From Cotesia glomerata (Eukaryota > Arthropoda > Insecta > Hymenoptera > Braconidae): DNA of 64,000 nt. The notes under the pieces are model-generated. The model had not been told where the DNA came from. It did no database searches and was given only the letters and a program-made list of their open reading frames with translations. Where the stretch lies: contig NC_058160.1 of NCBI RefSeq assembly GCF_020080835.1, forward strand, positions 18,835,152-18,899,151. Reading direction: 5' to 3'. How positions within the stretch are numbered: position 1 is the stretch's first letter; each line of letters opens with the position of its first letter. This document shows positions 1-12,811 of the stretch, one piece after another. Made by a program: the position numbers and the translations under genes.

Positions 1-1120
1 CGTTTACGATCTTCTGTAGGAGTTGAGGACACGTGGGTGATGGCATTAGCTGGTTTTTAAGATGGGTCATGACCACCTTATACGGCCTACCCCACAGATC
101 TCTGTCCACCTCGTTGATGAGCTCCTTCCAGCATTTTCTTTTGTTATCTTTGATGGCTTTGTTCAGGGATCGACGGGCTTTTTTGTACTCTGTGACCAGC
201 TCCACAGAGTTAGGTCGTCGGTAGCCACGCTGAGATATTCTTCTCTTCTGATGACACTCTTTACGAAGGGCGCTGATGTGGTCGTTCCACCAGTGAACGG
301 AAGGTCTTGTGTTTATGCCACGTCTACGAGACATACTGGCGTCACACGCCTGGGTCATTCTTTTCATCAGGTCCTTGGTCTTCTCTTCTGCGCAGCCCGC
401 GATAATCTGGTCACTATTGAGAGCTACTAACAATGCCCTTGGGTCAAGAGTTTTTACCTTCCAACCAATGGTGTTAAGTTGCTTTTTAGGTCTTCTCGGG
501 CTCTGGGCGTTTAATATTTCCCAGAGAATCGCGTTGTGGTCGCTGGCTGTGTAGGTATCCATCACCTTCCAGTTGATATTACCTCTGGTGAGGCTGCCAC
601 TGACGAAAGTGAGATCTACAATAGAACTTGTGTCTCCTTTGGAGTAGGTTGGTGTGTCACCATTGTTGAGCAGTACTACATCTAATGTAGAAAAGGCTTC
701 TAGTAATTCCTTTCCTCGCGCGTTTGTATTCTTGCTACCCCAGTCTACTGCCCAGGCGTTGAAGTCCCCAGCTATTGCCACTGGGTGGTAATGCTTCGCG
801 TCCTCGGTAAGTCGATCCAGAAATGCGGTGAATTCGACAGTAGAGAGGCTAGGTGGTGCGTAACAGCTATAGAAGCGGATGCCCTCTACTGATACTGCTA
901 CAAAGCCGGCATTGCTGTTGTCGACTGCATTTTGGAAAGGGAGCTTGCCACATGACCAGATGACAGCTTTGGATGTGCTGTCAGATTCACAGGGTTGGGT
1001 ACTCAGGTGTTTATATGGCTCTGTTATCAGTACCAAGTCAAGCTCTAGTTCTCGCACGGATTGCATGAGCAGGTCATGCGCTGCCTCACAATGGTTGAGA
1101 TTGAGCTGCAGTATCCTCAT
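1..1120 (-). CDS. ORF2 of R1-clade LINE #1: APE endonuclease region (partial)
   Basis: Open in one frame from the ATG at 1120-1118 to the window edge, about 373 codons with no stop found on reading. It starts MRILQLNLNHC, the usual APE opening. The endonuclease motifs follow in order: ITEPY near residue 33, GDFNAWAVDWGS in the middle, TSSIVDLTFVSG, then ASDHNAIL. Past the endonuclease is a basic linker with KKARRSLNKAIK and CWKELINEVD, which precedes the RT in R1-clade proteins. The start is chosen because its ATG overlaps the gag stop as ATGA, as in R1 element #2. The endonuclease nicks the target for target-primed reverse transcription. The RT lies outside the window. Confidence 0.85.
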   Translation of the reverse strand, partial: MRILQLNLNHCEAAHDLLMQSVRELELDLVLITEPYKHLSTQPCESDSTSKAVIWSCGKLPFQNAVDNSNAGFVAVSVEGIRFYSCYAPPSLSTVEFTAFLDRLTEDAKHYHPVAIAGDFNAWAVDWGSKNTNARGKELLEAFSTLDVVLLNNGDTPTYSKGDTSSIVDLTFVSGSLTRGNINWKVMDTYTASDHNAILWEILNAQSPRRPKKQLNTIGWKVKTLDPRALLVALNSDQIIAGCAEEKTKDLMKRMTQACDASMSRRRGINTRPSVHWWNDHISALRKECHQKRRISQRGYRRPNSVELVTEYKKARRSLNKAIKDNKRKCWKELINEVDRDLWGRPYKVVMTHLKNQLMPSPTCPQLLQKIVN

Positions 1121-2472
1121 GCTTGTTTGTTCGTCAACTTCTGGAGTGCATCCTGAAATAACGGGCACTTATGGGTACCGGCATGGTGGGCAACATTCTC
1201 TGCACTTTCAATCTCAGCACATAATGCACATTTGGCGGGATTTTTACAATCAGCAATCTTGTGCCCTTCTTATCCGCACCTGATGCAAAGCTTCGACCGG
1301 TCCACCTTGCTTTTGCACTGGGATCCATGATGTCCGAAATGCCAGCATTTAAAGCATTGAATAGGTCTCTTCGTTGTCCTTATTCGGCAATTAACCCAAC
1401 CAATCCGGATTTTGCTACTTCCATCCAGTAGTTTCTGTGCTGTTGCTGCTGGTAGAATTACTGTGGCAATTTGAGTACCTCTATAGGCCTTACGGATCTT
1501 GATTGCCTCTAGTGGTATCTCACAGCCATCTCCAGCTTCCTCCTGTAGGGCACCCTGGATGTGATCCTTAGTTGTTTCTTCATCGACGTCTCGGATCTCA
1601 ATTACCTCCTGTGGTCCTTTGCAGATTACTTTTGCGTCTTCTTTCAGAATGTCTGCAATGGTCTTTCTCAATGTTTGGCCTTTGTCGGTGCTTTTCCTCA
1701 AAAGAGTTATCAGCATATCTCCAGCATTGGTCTTATCGATTTTCTCTACCGTACTGCGGACCTGGTCGTCAGGGACGTCCTGTTTTATTCGACGCAGGAT
1801 CTCGGCGTACTTTGCTTTCTCTGTCAGCCGAATGATGAGGGCATCCGGTCTGATCCATTTCCGCGGTTTCTTTCGCTTGGGTTCAGGTCGGGGCTCCTTT
1901 GACGTCTGTTTTGAGAGCATCTCTTTCTTCTGTCGCTTTAGCTCTTACTTGGACTGAACTTTTTGCCAGACTGACGCTTTTTCCTGTTCGTCGCTTCGCC
2001 CTGCCGCTCCTTGTGGAGGGCTTTTCTTCAAATCCTTTTTCTTCATGGCTTGGCTGATTGTTGGGTCAGGAGAAGGTCGATTTTTTCTCTTACCTGACTT
2101 GTTGCTGGCTTCACTTTTGTCTTCCGCGACTGATTCACCGTCACCTTCAGCTCCGGTGTCCATTGCTTCGTCAGTCACGTCGATAGCCTGACAGTCTTTC
2201 TCCGGTGTAGCATGGGATATGCGCTGCAATGATGAGCGCCACTCCTCGTCCAGCTTCTCAAACCTTTGAAGGGCGTTAGTTACACCAGTCATCTTGGATT
2301 TAATCTCTTTGTGAATGTTGACCTTTGGTTGAACGAAATCATTCAACTCACTGATCAGCTTTTCAAGGCGTTTGAGCGCTTGCGAACGCTTCATTTCAGC
2401 GCTTGCGTCAATCGCTGCTTGTTGGGCATGTAGCCCGTTTCCACTTTTGTTTGTTTCCTTTGAATTACTCAT
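1117..2472 (-). pseudogene. gag-like ORF1 of R1-clade LINE #1, two in-frame stops
   Basis: A 452-codon frame starting MSNSKETNKSG and ending at the TGA that overlaps the ORF2 start. The N-terminal third is acidic/lysine-rich. The middle is the conserved R1 gag region (RPDALIIRL near the start of the second half; IGWVNCRIR before the fingers). Three zinc knuckles follow: CFKCWHFGHHGSQC (CX2CX4HX4C), CIRCG-stop-EGHKIADC, and CALC with a longer C-terminal half. Two TAA codons interrupt it without a frame change, at 1947-1945 and 1272-1270, the second inside knuckle 2. Gag coats element RNA and directs nuclear or target localisation. It looks dead as written, although ORF2 downstream stays open. 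Confidence 0.8.
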
Positions 2473-3030
2473 ACTTTTTAATTTACCAGCGCATCGTACG
2501 GAGTGGAGCGGGTTGCCATAACTAGGAACGGGTGTACCCTCGGAGATAGTACTCCTACCCCAGTTCCCTGAGGCCTAGCCGACACTTAGCCAGTCCCGGA
2601 ATACACGGACGGACTAGACTCGCTCGGAGCGGTGAAGATTCCGATCTCTAACACTCACTGCGTATTTCCTGATCAAGGCCCGAAGTGGCTGGCTCCTGAT
2701 CCACTGCTGCAACTTACACCTCGGTAGAGCAAGCTCACATCAGCCGTGGCCTGCATCGTCGGAAACTACGATACAGGTTCCGGTCACTCCCAGTGGGTCA
2801 CAGCAGAGAACGATCGTCTTGTTAGGTCAGTTAGTGCGACTAACCCATTAAAGGGGAGTTTTGTCCACGGGAGCGTATTTTGTTTGATTATAATCAAACA
2901 AAATAATTATTTTGCTTGGCTCCTATTCGCTGTACCTCATCAACTAAGAGATTAAGTGTCATCCAAGGACAGCGAGCGTTCTCCCATCCACTCGGGGAGA
3001 CGCGCCCGGTAGCAGTATCTCTTCTGCCCC

Positions 3031-3822
<792 letters not shown>

Positions 3823-4102
3823 ATTTTTTTTTTCATCACATTGAACAATTTTTTTTTTCAAATTGTTCGTTTTTTTATGTACTTTTTAAAAAAATATATC
3901 TAAAACATTAAAAAAATATAAAATATAAATTTTATCCAAAAAAAATGAAAGCCAAAATTTTCTCCTTTTGAAGGCAAAAAAGCTATCGAAGTCATTATTT
4001 TTTTCTTTCACGACATTTTTATCTTAAATGCATCGTAAAAACAAGCAGAATAAAAAAAATTTTAATTTTTTACTTAGTTACGGCCCAAAATGGGGTTGAT
4101 CC
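3823..4102. other. AT-rich spacer, no gene seen
   Basis: Poly-A/T rich stretch between MSF copy 1 and the next transposon. I see no ORF, TIR or RNA structure that I can support. Confidence 0.5.
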
Positions 4103-5030
4103 TACACGGAAAAAAGAAAACTCAAAAAATTACGTTATAAATAGTAATAAAATAAGTGTCCTGCCGTATTAAAAAATAGAAAAATTACAGTTCAAAATAA
4201 CATTTTTCTAAATTTAAACTTTGAATATTAATTTTCAGAGCTTTCAATGTAAATATTATACTCTACAATGTAATTCTTATAAAATCTGTAATGATTACAA
4301 TCTGAAACTGTAATTTTTTCTGTTTTCATCAAGGAGTGCCACGTTACATTATGAGTCATTCCATCTAAAATTGTCTAATCAGCAAAGTCGACTCATTTTA
4401 GATTTTGGTGTAACTTTGAGAAACTCTTCTCTAGGGTCCCAAAGAACAAAATTTACACAAAGTTTGATTTTTACAAGCGCTTGTTTTCGCCTATTTAAAT
4501 AAAGACTTTTAAAAATCGATATTTTTAAGGCTTATTAACTTTTACTGTGAAATTTTTCTGTTTGAAGCTATCTGCATGATCAAGATGGAATTTACAGTGG
4601 GAAAGATAGTAGTTTAAGGGTAAATGAAGATAATTGGCTCGGACGAGTCCTTTAAATATAAGCAGCGTGCTGAAAATGAGTGTTTTTTAGTCATTTTTCG
4701 TGAATTTCAATCAACTCTAGCGTCTTAACTGTTGAGAATTAAAAACTCGTGCTCCGCGGGAATTAAGTATATATATCATAGACAAAATTCAGCCACAAGT
4801 TGACTTGAGCTGCCCACTCTTCATAGAAGAAAACTTTGCTCGAAGTTTTGAAATTAAAAAAAATTCCAATTTTCAGGCTATGAAACGAGCTTATTGACTG
4901 CGCGATAAAAATCTGATACTCACAGAATCTATTGTTCTTACCTTCAACTTTAAAGGACTACATCACTTGTTTTGTTATTTTCATTTTTAGTGCATGTGCG
5001 AGCCGTTTTTTTTACAGCAAAAATCTGGAC
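4103..5030 (+). repeat. Left long terminal inverted repeat
   Basis: Reverse-complement match to 8085-8799 with scattered mismatches. Landmarks: GGTCCCAAAGAACAAAAT, GGCTCGGACGAGTCCTTTAA, GCGGGAATTAAGTATATA. The segment at about 4133-4345 has no counterpart in the right arm and begins and ends with AAAAAATTAC / GTAATTTTTT, so it may itself be a small insertion. Confidence 0.85.
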
Positions 5031-5306
5031 GTTTTTACAAATGGATTAAAATTACTTACCATCAGAAACAACTATAAATATCTAAAATTTTTCTAGTCTC
5101 AATAAAGTTATGGATATTTGGGGTGTAAAATTGTCTTTAGAAGTAATTATTATCGAAAATGACAGTAACTGTGAACAATTTTTCAACTAGAACATTATTT
5201 TTTATTCAACCGTTTACGGTTTGGTTTTACAATATTAACAATATCAAAATTATCGGAAGCTGAATACTTCCGCGCTTGTTATTGATTTTGAGAAATTGGT
5301 ATAAAG

Positions 5307-7479
5307 CTATGATATGATCTCGTATTTTTTTTTTATTATATTCATATTTATGAATCTTTCAGATAAAAATGTCTCAGCAGCTTCTACATCCTGGCTTGAT
5401 ACAAAAAAAAATTTTATACCAGAAATTTGATTAGAACAAAAGTCGTGCATTGCGATTGGAGTTAAAATATGGTCATCGGTAGATCGTTGCAAGCTTGCTC
5501 TTCTTACGGTCCTTTTGATCGTACCACCTGCTCCATCGCATGGACTTTTACCATGAGAAGTGGCAAAGAAATGCCACTCTGCTTTTAATCCAAAATCCGC
5601 TTCATGACGACATATATTTATAAAATTTTTTTTATTTTTGTATTGAGCGGCTGCTCCATCACTGAAGTAATAAATTTTTTTAAACTCCGGATAACTGTTT
5701 TTAATGTAATCGAGAAAATTTTTGAAATGCAAAAAACGATACTGTATTGTGAGTAAGATAATCACTAATCACACATAAAGTTTTTGTCTTAAGTAAACCG
5801 TCTTCTTTAAAATAAATTACAAAGGGATGTAGAGTAGCTTGATTATTTGTCCAATGAAACGATTGTACTTCATCTTGTACCATGAATGCATAATTTTCTG
5901 AGAAATCAACTAATGCTATACACTCTGAATTGTCTTTTAAATTTTCTTTCAGGTATCTCAAATACTCGGATTGTTTTTTTGAAATAAAATGATGAGGTTT
6001 TAAAGTTGTCGATTGTATTTTCAAATCATCTCTAAATTCATCGACATTCTTAACTACAGTTAATAAATTGCAGCGATCAGTAGAAACCCATTGCTTAAAA
6101 TTAATTTCAGATGACAATTCACATTCACTACATATATCGGAATCAATAACATCAGTGCCTGGACATTCTTTACAGCTATATAACATACATTGTTCACTGC
6201 TATCATTACAAACTATCTTTTTCAGTAATTCTTTATAGGTAAGTTTAGTTTTACACGCCATTAACATTAACTTCATATTTTGATGGATCAAACAAACACA
6301 TACTGAATGTGTACCACTAGCCCCAGCCAAAACACAGTTCTTCGGTCGAAGTGAAGCAAACGACGAGAATCCTATGGCTAAGTTTGGATGAATTTGCTTG
6401 AATTTTTCATAGGCTTCTTTCAAATTAAATAAGATTAAACGTTTTTGTTCTTTAGACTTTCCGTTATTCTTATCGCGTACAGTTACACAATCTCTTTGAC
6501 CTGGCATCAATCTACTAATATCATTATCTTCGAAAAATTTTATAACAGCTTCAACAATTTTTGTTTTCAACTGACGTCCACTTTCTTTTTTTGGAGCCTT
6601 CGCTAATACTCCATATTGTGCCCTCAGCGTTTTAGCTTTTTTTACAAGATATTCACTATATTCAAATTCTGACTGTATTTTAGAAATTGTCCACTTTTTC
6701 GGTAATAAACTTAAAATTTCATATTTCTCGTCAAACGTTGTAGATGCTTTAAATTTCATTTTCAATTCATCGATTAACTCTAAATAGTCTGCATTATAAC
6801 AAATATGATCATTGTCTTTTTTATTATTTTCATGTTCCACAACATCAAAAGTAGCTTCTAATTTTTTTCGTATTTTACTTGATATTTGATTTCCTTTTCA
6901 ATCATTTTTTAGTTTTCTTTTTGATATACTTAATTTTTGGATAGGTGGGATTGGTGACTCTTCTACGATTGAACAAATTTTATTAAGTGAATCTAAAACT
7001 TCGTACTTAGGATCAAAAGATACCCCAAGATCATCAAAATTTCGCGATAATGTATCGGTAATATCATCATAATTTTCATTTGTTTCGGTTTTTCGTAAAT
7101 TTTCCATACAACGTGAACAAAGTGCTCGGCCTGGTATAAGGTTAAGATTCTCATTTGCTTCACAAAACTCTACAGTTATTTCCCGCAAGGACTTAAGAAT
7201 AGGTTTTTTATGAGCACTTGATGGATCACAACATTTTTTTCCAAACAAAGAAAAATAATAAGTCACATATTTTTTATAATGATAGGTACAGATATCTGTG
7301 AAAGATACTGCCTGAATTCGTTTAGTTAATAAGTATTTCTCATGTTCATTCAGATTATTTTGATCGATCAACTCTGATGATCGTGAAAACATTAATTTAT
7401 GGCAATCTTCTTTCAACAATAAACCAATCGAATACTCCATTACTTTTTTTAAGAATTGAGAAATCACAATACACATCAA
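5307..7479 (-). pseudogene. Transposase of the long-TIR transposon, three fragments
   Basis: Fragments N to C: 7479-6898 (193 codons), 6840-5701 (379) and 5765-5307 (152). The first has a CX2C-type motif (LCSRCMENLRK). The second contains MPGQRDCVTVRDK, a CxxC cluster (CKECPGTDVIDSDICSEC), then DFSENYAFMVQDEVQSFHW. The third holds YYFSDGAAAQYKN and ATSHGKSPCDGAGG. The DFSENY Asp, the FSDGA Asp and the DGAGG Asp are plausible catalytic acids of an RNase H-fold transposase. I recognise the motif series from uncharacterised arthropod and cnidarian transposon proteins but not a named family. Fragments 2 and 3 overlap in different frames at CVISDYLTHNTV / LLTIQYRF, a frameshift. The gap between fragments 1 and 2 could be an intron or decay. 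Confidence 0.7.
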
Positions 7480-8084
7480 CTTACTAAAACAACCGAACTG
7501 AACAAAAGAACGCTCTCTGAAACAATGACAATTGAGCTTTTATAGACAAAGAGTTAAAGTTCTTCAAAAATCCGCCACGGCCAAATGTCGCTGCTCTCCC
7601 GCTTAATTACTACCATGCAACCTAACTTGGTCGGGGAAAGCACGCGACAAGCGAAGAGTGAGTGAAACAATAGCGTTAAGCTGATGCGTGAAATTTGACA
7701 CCGATAATCTAAGAAGTTTGTTTACTTTTCCATTTTGCTTACTTTTCCAATCGACGGCATCGAATCACAAAAAAATATATAAATTGGAAAGTGACAGAGA
7801 TTAAGTTATTAGTAATTTAATTGATACTTATAAACTCGAATTTACTTCTCGAGTATACTTATATTGTTAATAATTAATAATATTTCTAATTTTTCGTTTG
7901 AATTTACGTCTATTCTCACTTACTTTTCAATGCAATGCAGTCAAATATTGAAAATAAGCTTATCTCTATACGCATGCATGAAAATATATAAAAATTCTGT
8001 TGTGAAGACAGAATTTTTATAGACAAATATTGAGATAAAAACTACCAGTTATTTAAAAAAAAAAAAAAAATTGAGTTGATTTTT

Positions 8085-8799
8085 GCTATAAAAAAAACGG
8101 CTCGCACATGCACTAAAAATGAAAATAACAAAACAAGTGATGTAGTCGTTTAAAGTTGGAGGTAAGAACAATAGATTCTGTGAGTATCAGATTTTTATCG
8201 CGCAGTCAACAAGCTCGTTTCATAACCTGAAAATTGGAATTTTTTTTAATTTCAAAACTTCGAGCAAGTTTTCTTCTATGAAGAGTGGGCAGCTCAAGTC
8301 AACTTGTGGCTGAATTTTGTCTATGATATATATACTTAATTCCCGCGGAGCATGAGTTTTTAATTATCAACAGTTAAGACGCTAGAGTTGATTGAAATTC
8401 ACGAAAAATGACTAAAAAACACTCATTTTCAGCACGCTGCTTATATTTAAAGGACTCGTCCGAGCCAATTATCTTCATTTTTCCTTAAACTACTATCTTG
8501 TCCACTGTGAATTCCATCTTGATCATGCAGATAGCTTCAAACAGAAAAATTTCACAGTAAAAGTTAATAAGCCTTAAAAATATCGATTTTTAAAAGTCTT
8601 TATTTAAATAGGCGAAAACACGCGCTTGTAAAAATCAAACTCGTGTAAATTTTGTTCTTTGGGACCCTAGAAAAGAGTTTCTCAAAGTTACACCAAAATC
8701 TAAAATGAGACGGCAACAATTTTTTTTTTTTTTGAGACGATTTCATATGGAATGACTCATTATATATTGTAATTTTTCGAGTTTTCTTTTTTCCGTGTA
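8085..8799 (-). repeat. Right long terminal inverted repeat
   Basis: Mirror of 4103-5030. It ends GAGTTTTCTTTTTTCCGTGTA-type sequence at 8799 and carries CTCGTCCGAGCCAATTATCT in reverse orientation to the left arm. Confidence 0.85.
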
Positions 8800-9299
8800 T
8801 TTGTAAATTATTACCCCAAAGATATATAAACCAAATTAAAACTAGAGCATTTGTTTCCTATTTTAGTTACTATAAACCTCTCATGTCATTTGTTCAATGT
8901 GAAAATATAGAGACTTAATAATATGTAATATATGTAGTATAATTGTATACTTCGGGCTCGTGCAAGTTTACTAAGCTCTTGGGAGATCTTAGCAGATCAT
9001 GTACCAATAACTAAAAGTGACTACATTCTCTCTAAAGAATATCTATAAGAAAACAATGCAAGTAGTCCAGTCGAAATTTCTTCTTAGCGATTTTTACTGA
9101 GTAAGGTCTTTATTTTGCCTCTTCTCAACTGGACTAAAGGTATACTTATCTAAGCTCAGTCCAGCGAAGAACTTAGTAAACTTGAACAAGCCCATTAAAA
9201 TATTAAATAATTTTTAGGCTCGGTGAAAAATAATTAACCTTACATTTATCCTAATACTCCTGATACTCTATATATTTATCTCAATCTCTCGTAGCCTAC
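8800..9299. other. Intergenic, nothing recognised
   Basis: AT-rich sequence between two transposons with no long ORF and no inverted ends that I can pair. Confidence 0.5.
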
Positions 9300-9457
9300 C
9301 CCTGATTGAAAATACTCATTAAAAAGTATCGAAAATGATGAGATTTGAATTGTTTTCAATAATCCTAATTCTTTTTTTATGTATTTATAAATATACAGCT
9401 TACATGAAGCGACTGTTCATTTTTTCAATACTTTTCAATAAGTATTTTTATTCAGGG
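9300..9457. mobile_element. CCCTGA-MITE, copy 1
   Basis: Foldback element. The left end CCCTGATTGAAAATACTCAT pairs with the right end read inward, CCCTGAATAAAAATACTTAT. It is flanked by AC on both sides (9298-9299 and 9458-9459), a 2-bp target duplication. Non-coding. Related copies are at 11491, 43879 and 46054. Confidence 0.75.
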
Positions 9458-10041
9458 ACTTTTCAGAAGTTTCACTTCTAACGTGTGTGACTTGCACACA
9501 CCCCGGGAAAAAATGAATTTACCTAATCATATATATTTATATATGATTATATATTGAATATATAGAATTATATATCATTATATCTAAATTTTTATGTAAA
9601 ATATATATAATCATATATAGACTAATATATTGTATGTATATTTTATATAAGACTGTATATAATCAGATCTGAGTTATCTAGGTCTATATCCCAGTGAACA
9701 CAATTATGTCAAACTGACGTCAGAATGACGTCATGCTACGTCATGATTTACGTAAGATGTAAGTCATATATGAGTCACATATGACTCATAATTTCCCACT
9801 TCCTGACGTAAGATTCTTACGTAATACGTATGACGTACCTATGATGTAAGTGTGACGCTTGCATAACATTTATGACGTTTATATGACGTAATTATGACGT
9901 TTTTATGATATATAACTGATGTCAAAATTAATTACGCGGAAGAAAATTTTTTGAAAAAAAAGTAACATTTAATTATGCGGTTTTGGGTTCGAATAATTAT
10001 TTCGAAACTGATTACATGCTGAGGAAGAAGATTTGGAGTTG

Positions 10042-10121
10042 AAAAATCCTGGCGTGTGCTGGGCTTGAACTCGGGTCCATTGAGTTTGGAGTCTTGAATG
10101 CTGCTCACTTGTCTGCACCAC
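10042..10121 (-). ncRNA. tRNA-like module T1
   Basis: Minus-strand A-box-like region (TGGTGCAGACAAGTGAGCAG) and B box AGTTCAAGCCC at 10071-10061, followed within about 10 bases by TTTTT. No good acceptor stem can be drawn, so it is a tRNA-derived sequence rather than a functional tRNA. It lies about 350 bp from the left end of the 9690-12044 element and points toward it. It shares CAGAC-AGTGAGCAGC with module T6 at 44036. Confidence 0.5.
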
Positions 10122-11490
10122 GATTGATATTAAAAACGTTTATTTAAATCTATATGAATTTAAAAGTTGGAAAGGATTAAGTTTATACGTTTTTTTCAAG
10201 TTTTATTAAGATTTATGATGAGATTGCATATAAATTGATCTATTTTTTCTAAATTTTATAAATTTTCAGAATTTCCATGAATTAATATTTCATTGGTCAT
10301 AAGAACGTCATAACGATGTCATATTAACGTCATAAATTGTGAAAGTTGAAAACAAAAATGTTTAGATTGTCCAATTAAACGCAAAATGCCACTTAAAGTT
10401 GGCAAAATTTTCCTAAATTCAAAAAAATTCATAAAACATAATTAAAGAGAATTATATTACTTTCATGAAAGCTATACTTTTGCAAAAGCCCATTTGTCTT
10501 CAACTATTAATATTTCAGCTACCAATGGTCGCACAGCAAATTAGAAGACATTTTCGGAAGCTGAAATGAATTTTCTATGAGGACCTGTCAAGTCATGAAA
10601 TGAAAAAATTTTTCTAAGCCTCTGAGACGAAAAAAAAAAAAATTGAAAATTTTGAAAAAGTTCTCCTTCATCCCATTTTTAGCTAAAATTTTTTATCAGA
10701 AAATCTATAAACTATAATCATGGAGTTTTAAAGCCTTAAAATGCATCTTTTTAGATTTGCAATACGATCATTTTTCACTGAGATACAGCAGGTCAAAAAT
10801 CGGGAAAAATTCAGACTTCTTTGTGGGTAGCATGCATAGAAAATAATTTATTCCAACTTCTAAATAATCACGGTTTTTTCTCACTATTAAATTTTTCATT
10901 TTCTATTATAGATACAATAATTACTAAGAAATACAATAAGTTTCACAAAAAATTTGCCTTATTTCACTGCTTGTATATCTACTTTTGTAGTACGTTTCTG
11001 TTCTTCAGAAACTGTACTTTCAGAAAATCCCCAGGGGGTAGAAATTCTATTTAGTATAGAAGTAGTTATTTCACAAATAAGATGTTTTTCACAAATAAGA
11101 AGACTCATTAGGTCAAAAGTGAGTTTTTGTAGCAAAATTGCTCGCAAAAATTTGACTTTGTCAAAGCTGATACTTATTTTGTAAAAAAATTATTTTTGAC
11201 TTTTTTTAAGGAGTACCCCGTTTCGCCCTCAAAAATAAAAAATCTTTTTCTAAACGGCAGTTTAAAATTAGTGCTATTTATCTTAAACAGAATTAAAATG
11301 AAGACGATTTACAATATTTGTCCCCAAAAACTTAATATTTCTTTAGATAAATTCCATTTTGTCCTCCCTCTTCCCCTATACTTTTTTTGAATGAATTTTT
11401 TACTGCTTAATTCCAACAAATCTATGATGGAAAACCATTGTTCCAAAGTTACATCAATATCATGTCAAACCGTAACTTAACACTGACGCA

Positions 11491-11588
11491 TCCTGATAAA
11501 AACAAGTATGGCAAAAGAATTGAAAAGTATTGGTTTTTTCATAACTGGTTTCTATTATCTTCAATACTTTTTTTTTTTTTTAACAGGG
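11491..11588. mobile_element. CCCTGA-MITE, copy 2 (degenerate)
   Basis: Left TCCTGATAAAAACAAGTATG and right end ACTTTTTTTTTTTTTAACAGGG-type sequence ending at 11588; internal AAAGTATTGG / CAATACTTT pairing. Flanks CA and TA do not match. Weaker than the other copies. Confidence 0.5.
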
Positions 11589-12477
11589 TATAAAGATGAT
11601 TTCAAAATGAAATCAGCCTTACGTACGATCGTGATTTTTCACTAATGTAAGAAAAAGAGTTCAGAGTTACATCAGTATTAGGTACAATCAGAACTTTTCA
11701 GTGATGTAAAAAGATGATTTTAAACTTATGTCAATATTACGTACAACTGTGACTTTTAACTGATGTAAAATAGGGACTTGAAACTCACATCAGTATTACG
11801 TAAAACCGTGACTTACCAGTGACGTAAATGTATGATGGTAAAGTTACGTCATTATGACGTACAATAATGACTTTAATACGACATAACATTTTTTATATCA
11901 GAATGATGTAAAAATGACATCACAGGTTGTGACATCATAATAAGATCATAGGGAAAGTCAGTTTTACGTCAAACTTATGTCAAAATCTTGTGACATTCTT
12001 ATGACATTTGACTGACGTCAGATGAACGTCATGTGTTCACTGGGATATGATTATATATAATCTATATATAATTAGATCTGATTAGACCTGAGTTACCTGG
12101 GGCTATATATGATTATATATAAATCTATATATAATTAGATCTGATTAGACCAGAGTTATCTAGGGCTATATATGATTATATATAAGTCTATATATGATTA
12201 TATCTGATCATATCTAATTGATATTTCAGCTGTCAGGTTATAAAAAATGTCAAAAGAAAATTGCTATTTTTGCTTTTGATTTTAAATAAATATTTGTTAA
12301 CTGTTAACAAATATTTATTAACATTTAATAAATCGTATTTAGTAAATAATTTATTAACTGGTAATAAATATATATTAAATCCCATTATGTTAAGAAATCA
12401 CTTATTAACAGTTAATAAAGCTCATTAAATATAAACAAATCATTCTATCAATATCAGTGTAACTATACGGAAATCAT

Positions 12478-12618
12478 ATATAATTATATATGAATCATAT
12501 ATAACTATATATGAATCATATATAATTATATATGAATCATATCTAATTATATATGAATCATATATAATTATATATGAATCATATCTAATTATATATGAAT
12601 CATATATAATTATATATG
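12478..12618. repeat. Tandem ATATATGAATCATATATAAT array
   Basis: About seven units of roughly 20 bp alternating GAATCATATATAATTATA and GAATCATATCTAATTATA. It forms the right subterminal array of the 9502-13015 element. Likely transposase-binding or structural repeats (inference). Confidence 0.9.
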
Positions 12619-12811
12619 CATTTTGTGATTACTATAAAACATTCTCTGTTTTCATCTCAGAGTCTGCTACTCCAATGATTAATAATTTTTTAAACTATAG
12701 TTTTTTGTGGATGAAATAATGGAACTGTATTAATTAATTTAACTTATAAAAATCGATTATGTATTCGATTTGCATTAGTTGTAGGTATTTCAAGCTTTAC
12801 TCTTCCAGTAA

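Larger units (their letters stand above)
4103..8799 (-). mobile_element. DNA transposon with ~700-bp terminal inverted repeats
   Basis: Both ends read inward as TACACGGAAAAAAGAAAACT. The inverted homology continues for about 700 bp on each side (to about 5030 on the left, from about 8085 on the right), including CGGCTCGCACATGCACTAAA at the inner edge. The left arm has about 200 bp that the right arm lacks (about 4133-4345). The interior holds a minus-strand transposase in three pieces. If the outermost TA is excluded, the flanks are TA on both sides, suggesting a TA target duplication, but this is not certain. Superfamily not assigned; a Sola-like group is one possibility. Confidence 0.8.
9690..12044. 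mobile_element. CCCAGTGAACAC-ended element rich in TGACGT motifs
   Basis: Left end CCCAGTGAACACAATTATGT, right end read inward CCCAGTGAACACATGACGTT. Both sides carry ATAT (9686-9689, 12045-12048), a 4-bp target duplication. About 200 bp inside the left end and several hundred bp inside the right end are packed with TGACGT/ACGTCA, including full TGACGTCA palindromes. It contains a tRNA-like module on the minus strand (10042-10121) and a CCCTGA-type MITE (11491). No transposase, so non-autonomous. It is nested in the element at 9502-13015. Confidence 0.8.

Noticed and set aside
1..1920. R1 insertion in 28S rDNA
   Set aside because: No rRNA sequence flanks any of the R1-clade copies; the flanks are TG repeats and MSF.
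10821..11390. Short ORFs in AT-rich DNA (also 29728-30806, 36131, 45579-46220)
   Set aside because: No motifs, no splice signals, and composition typical of translated AT-rich non-coding or palindromic DNA.
12478..12618. CRISPR-like array
   Set aside because: Units are contiguous AT palindromes without unique spacers, in a eukaryotic context.
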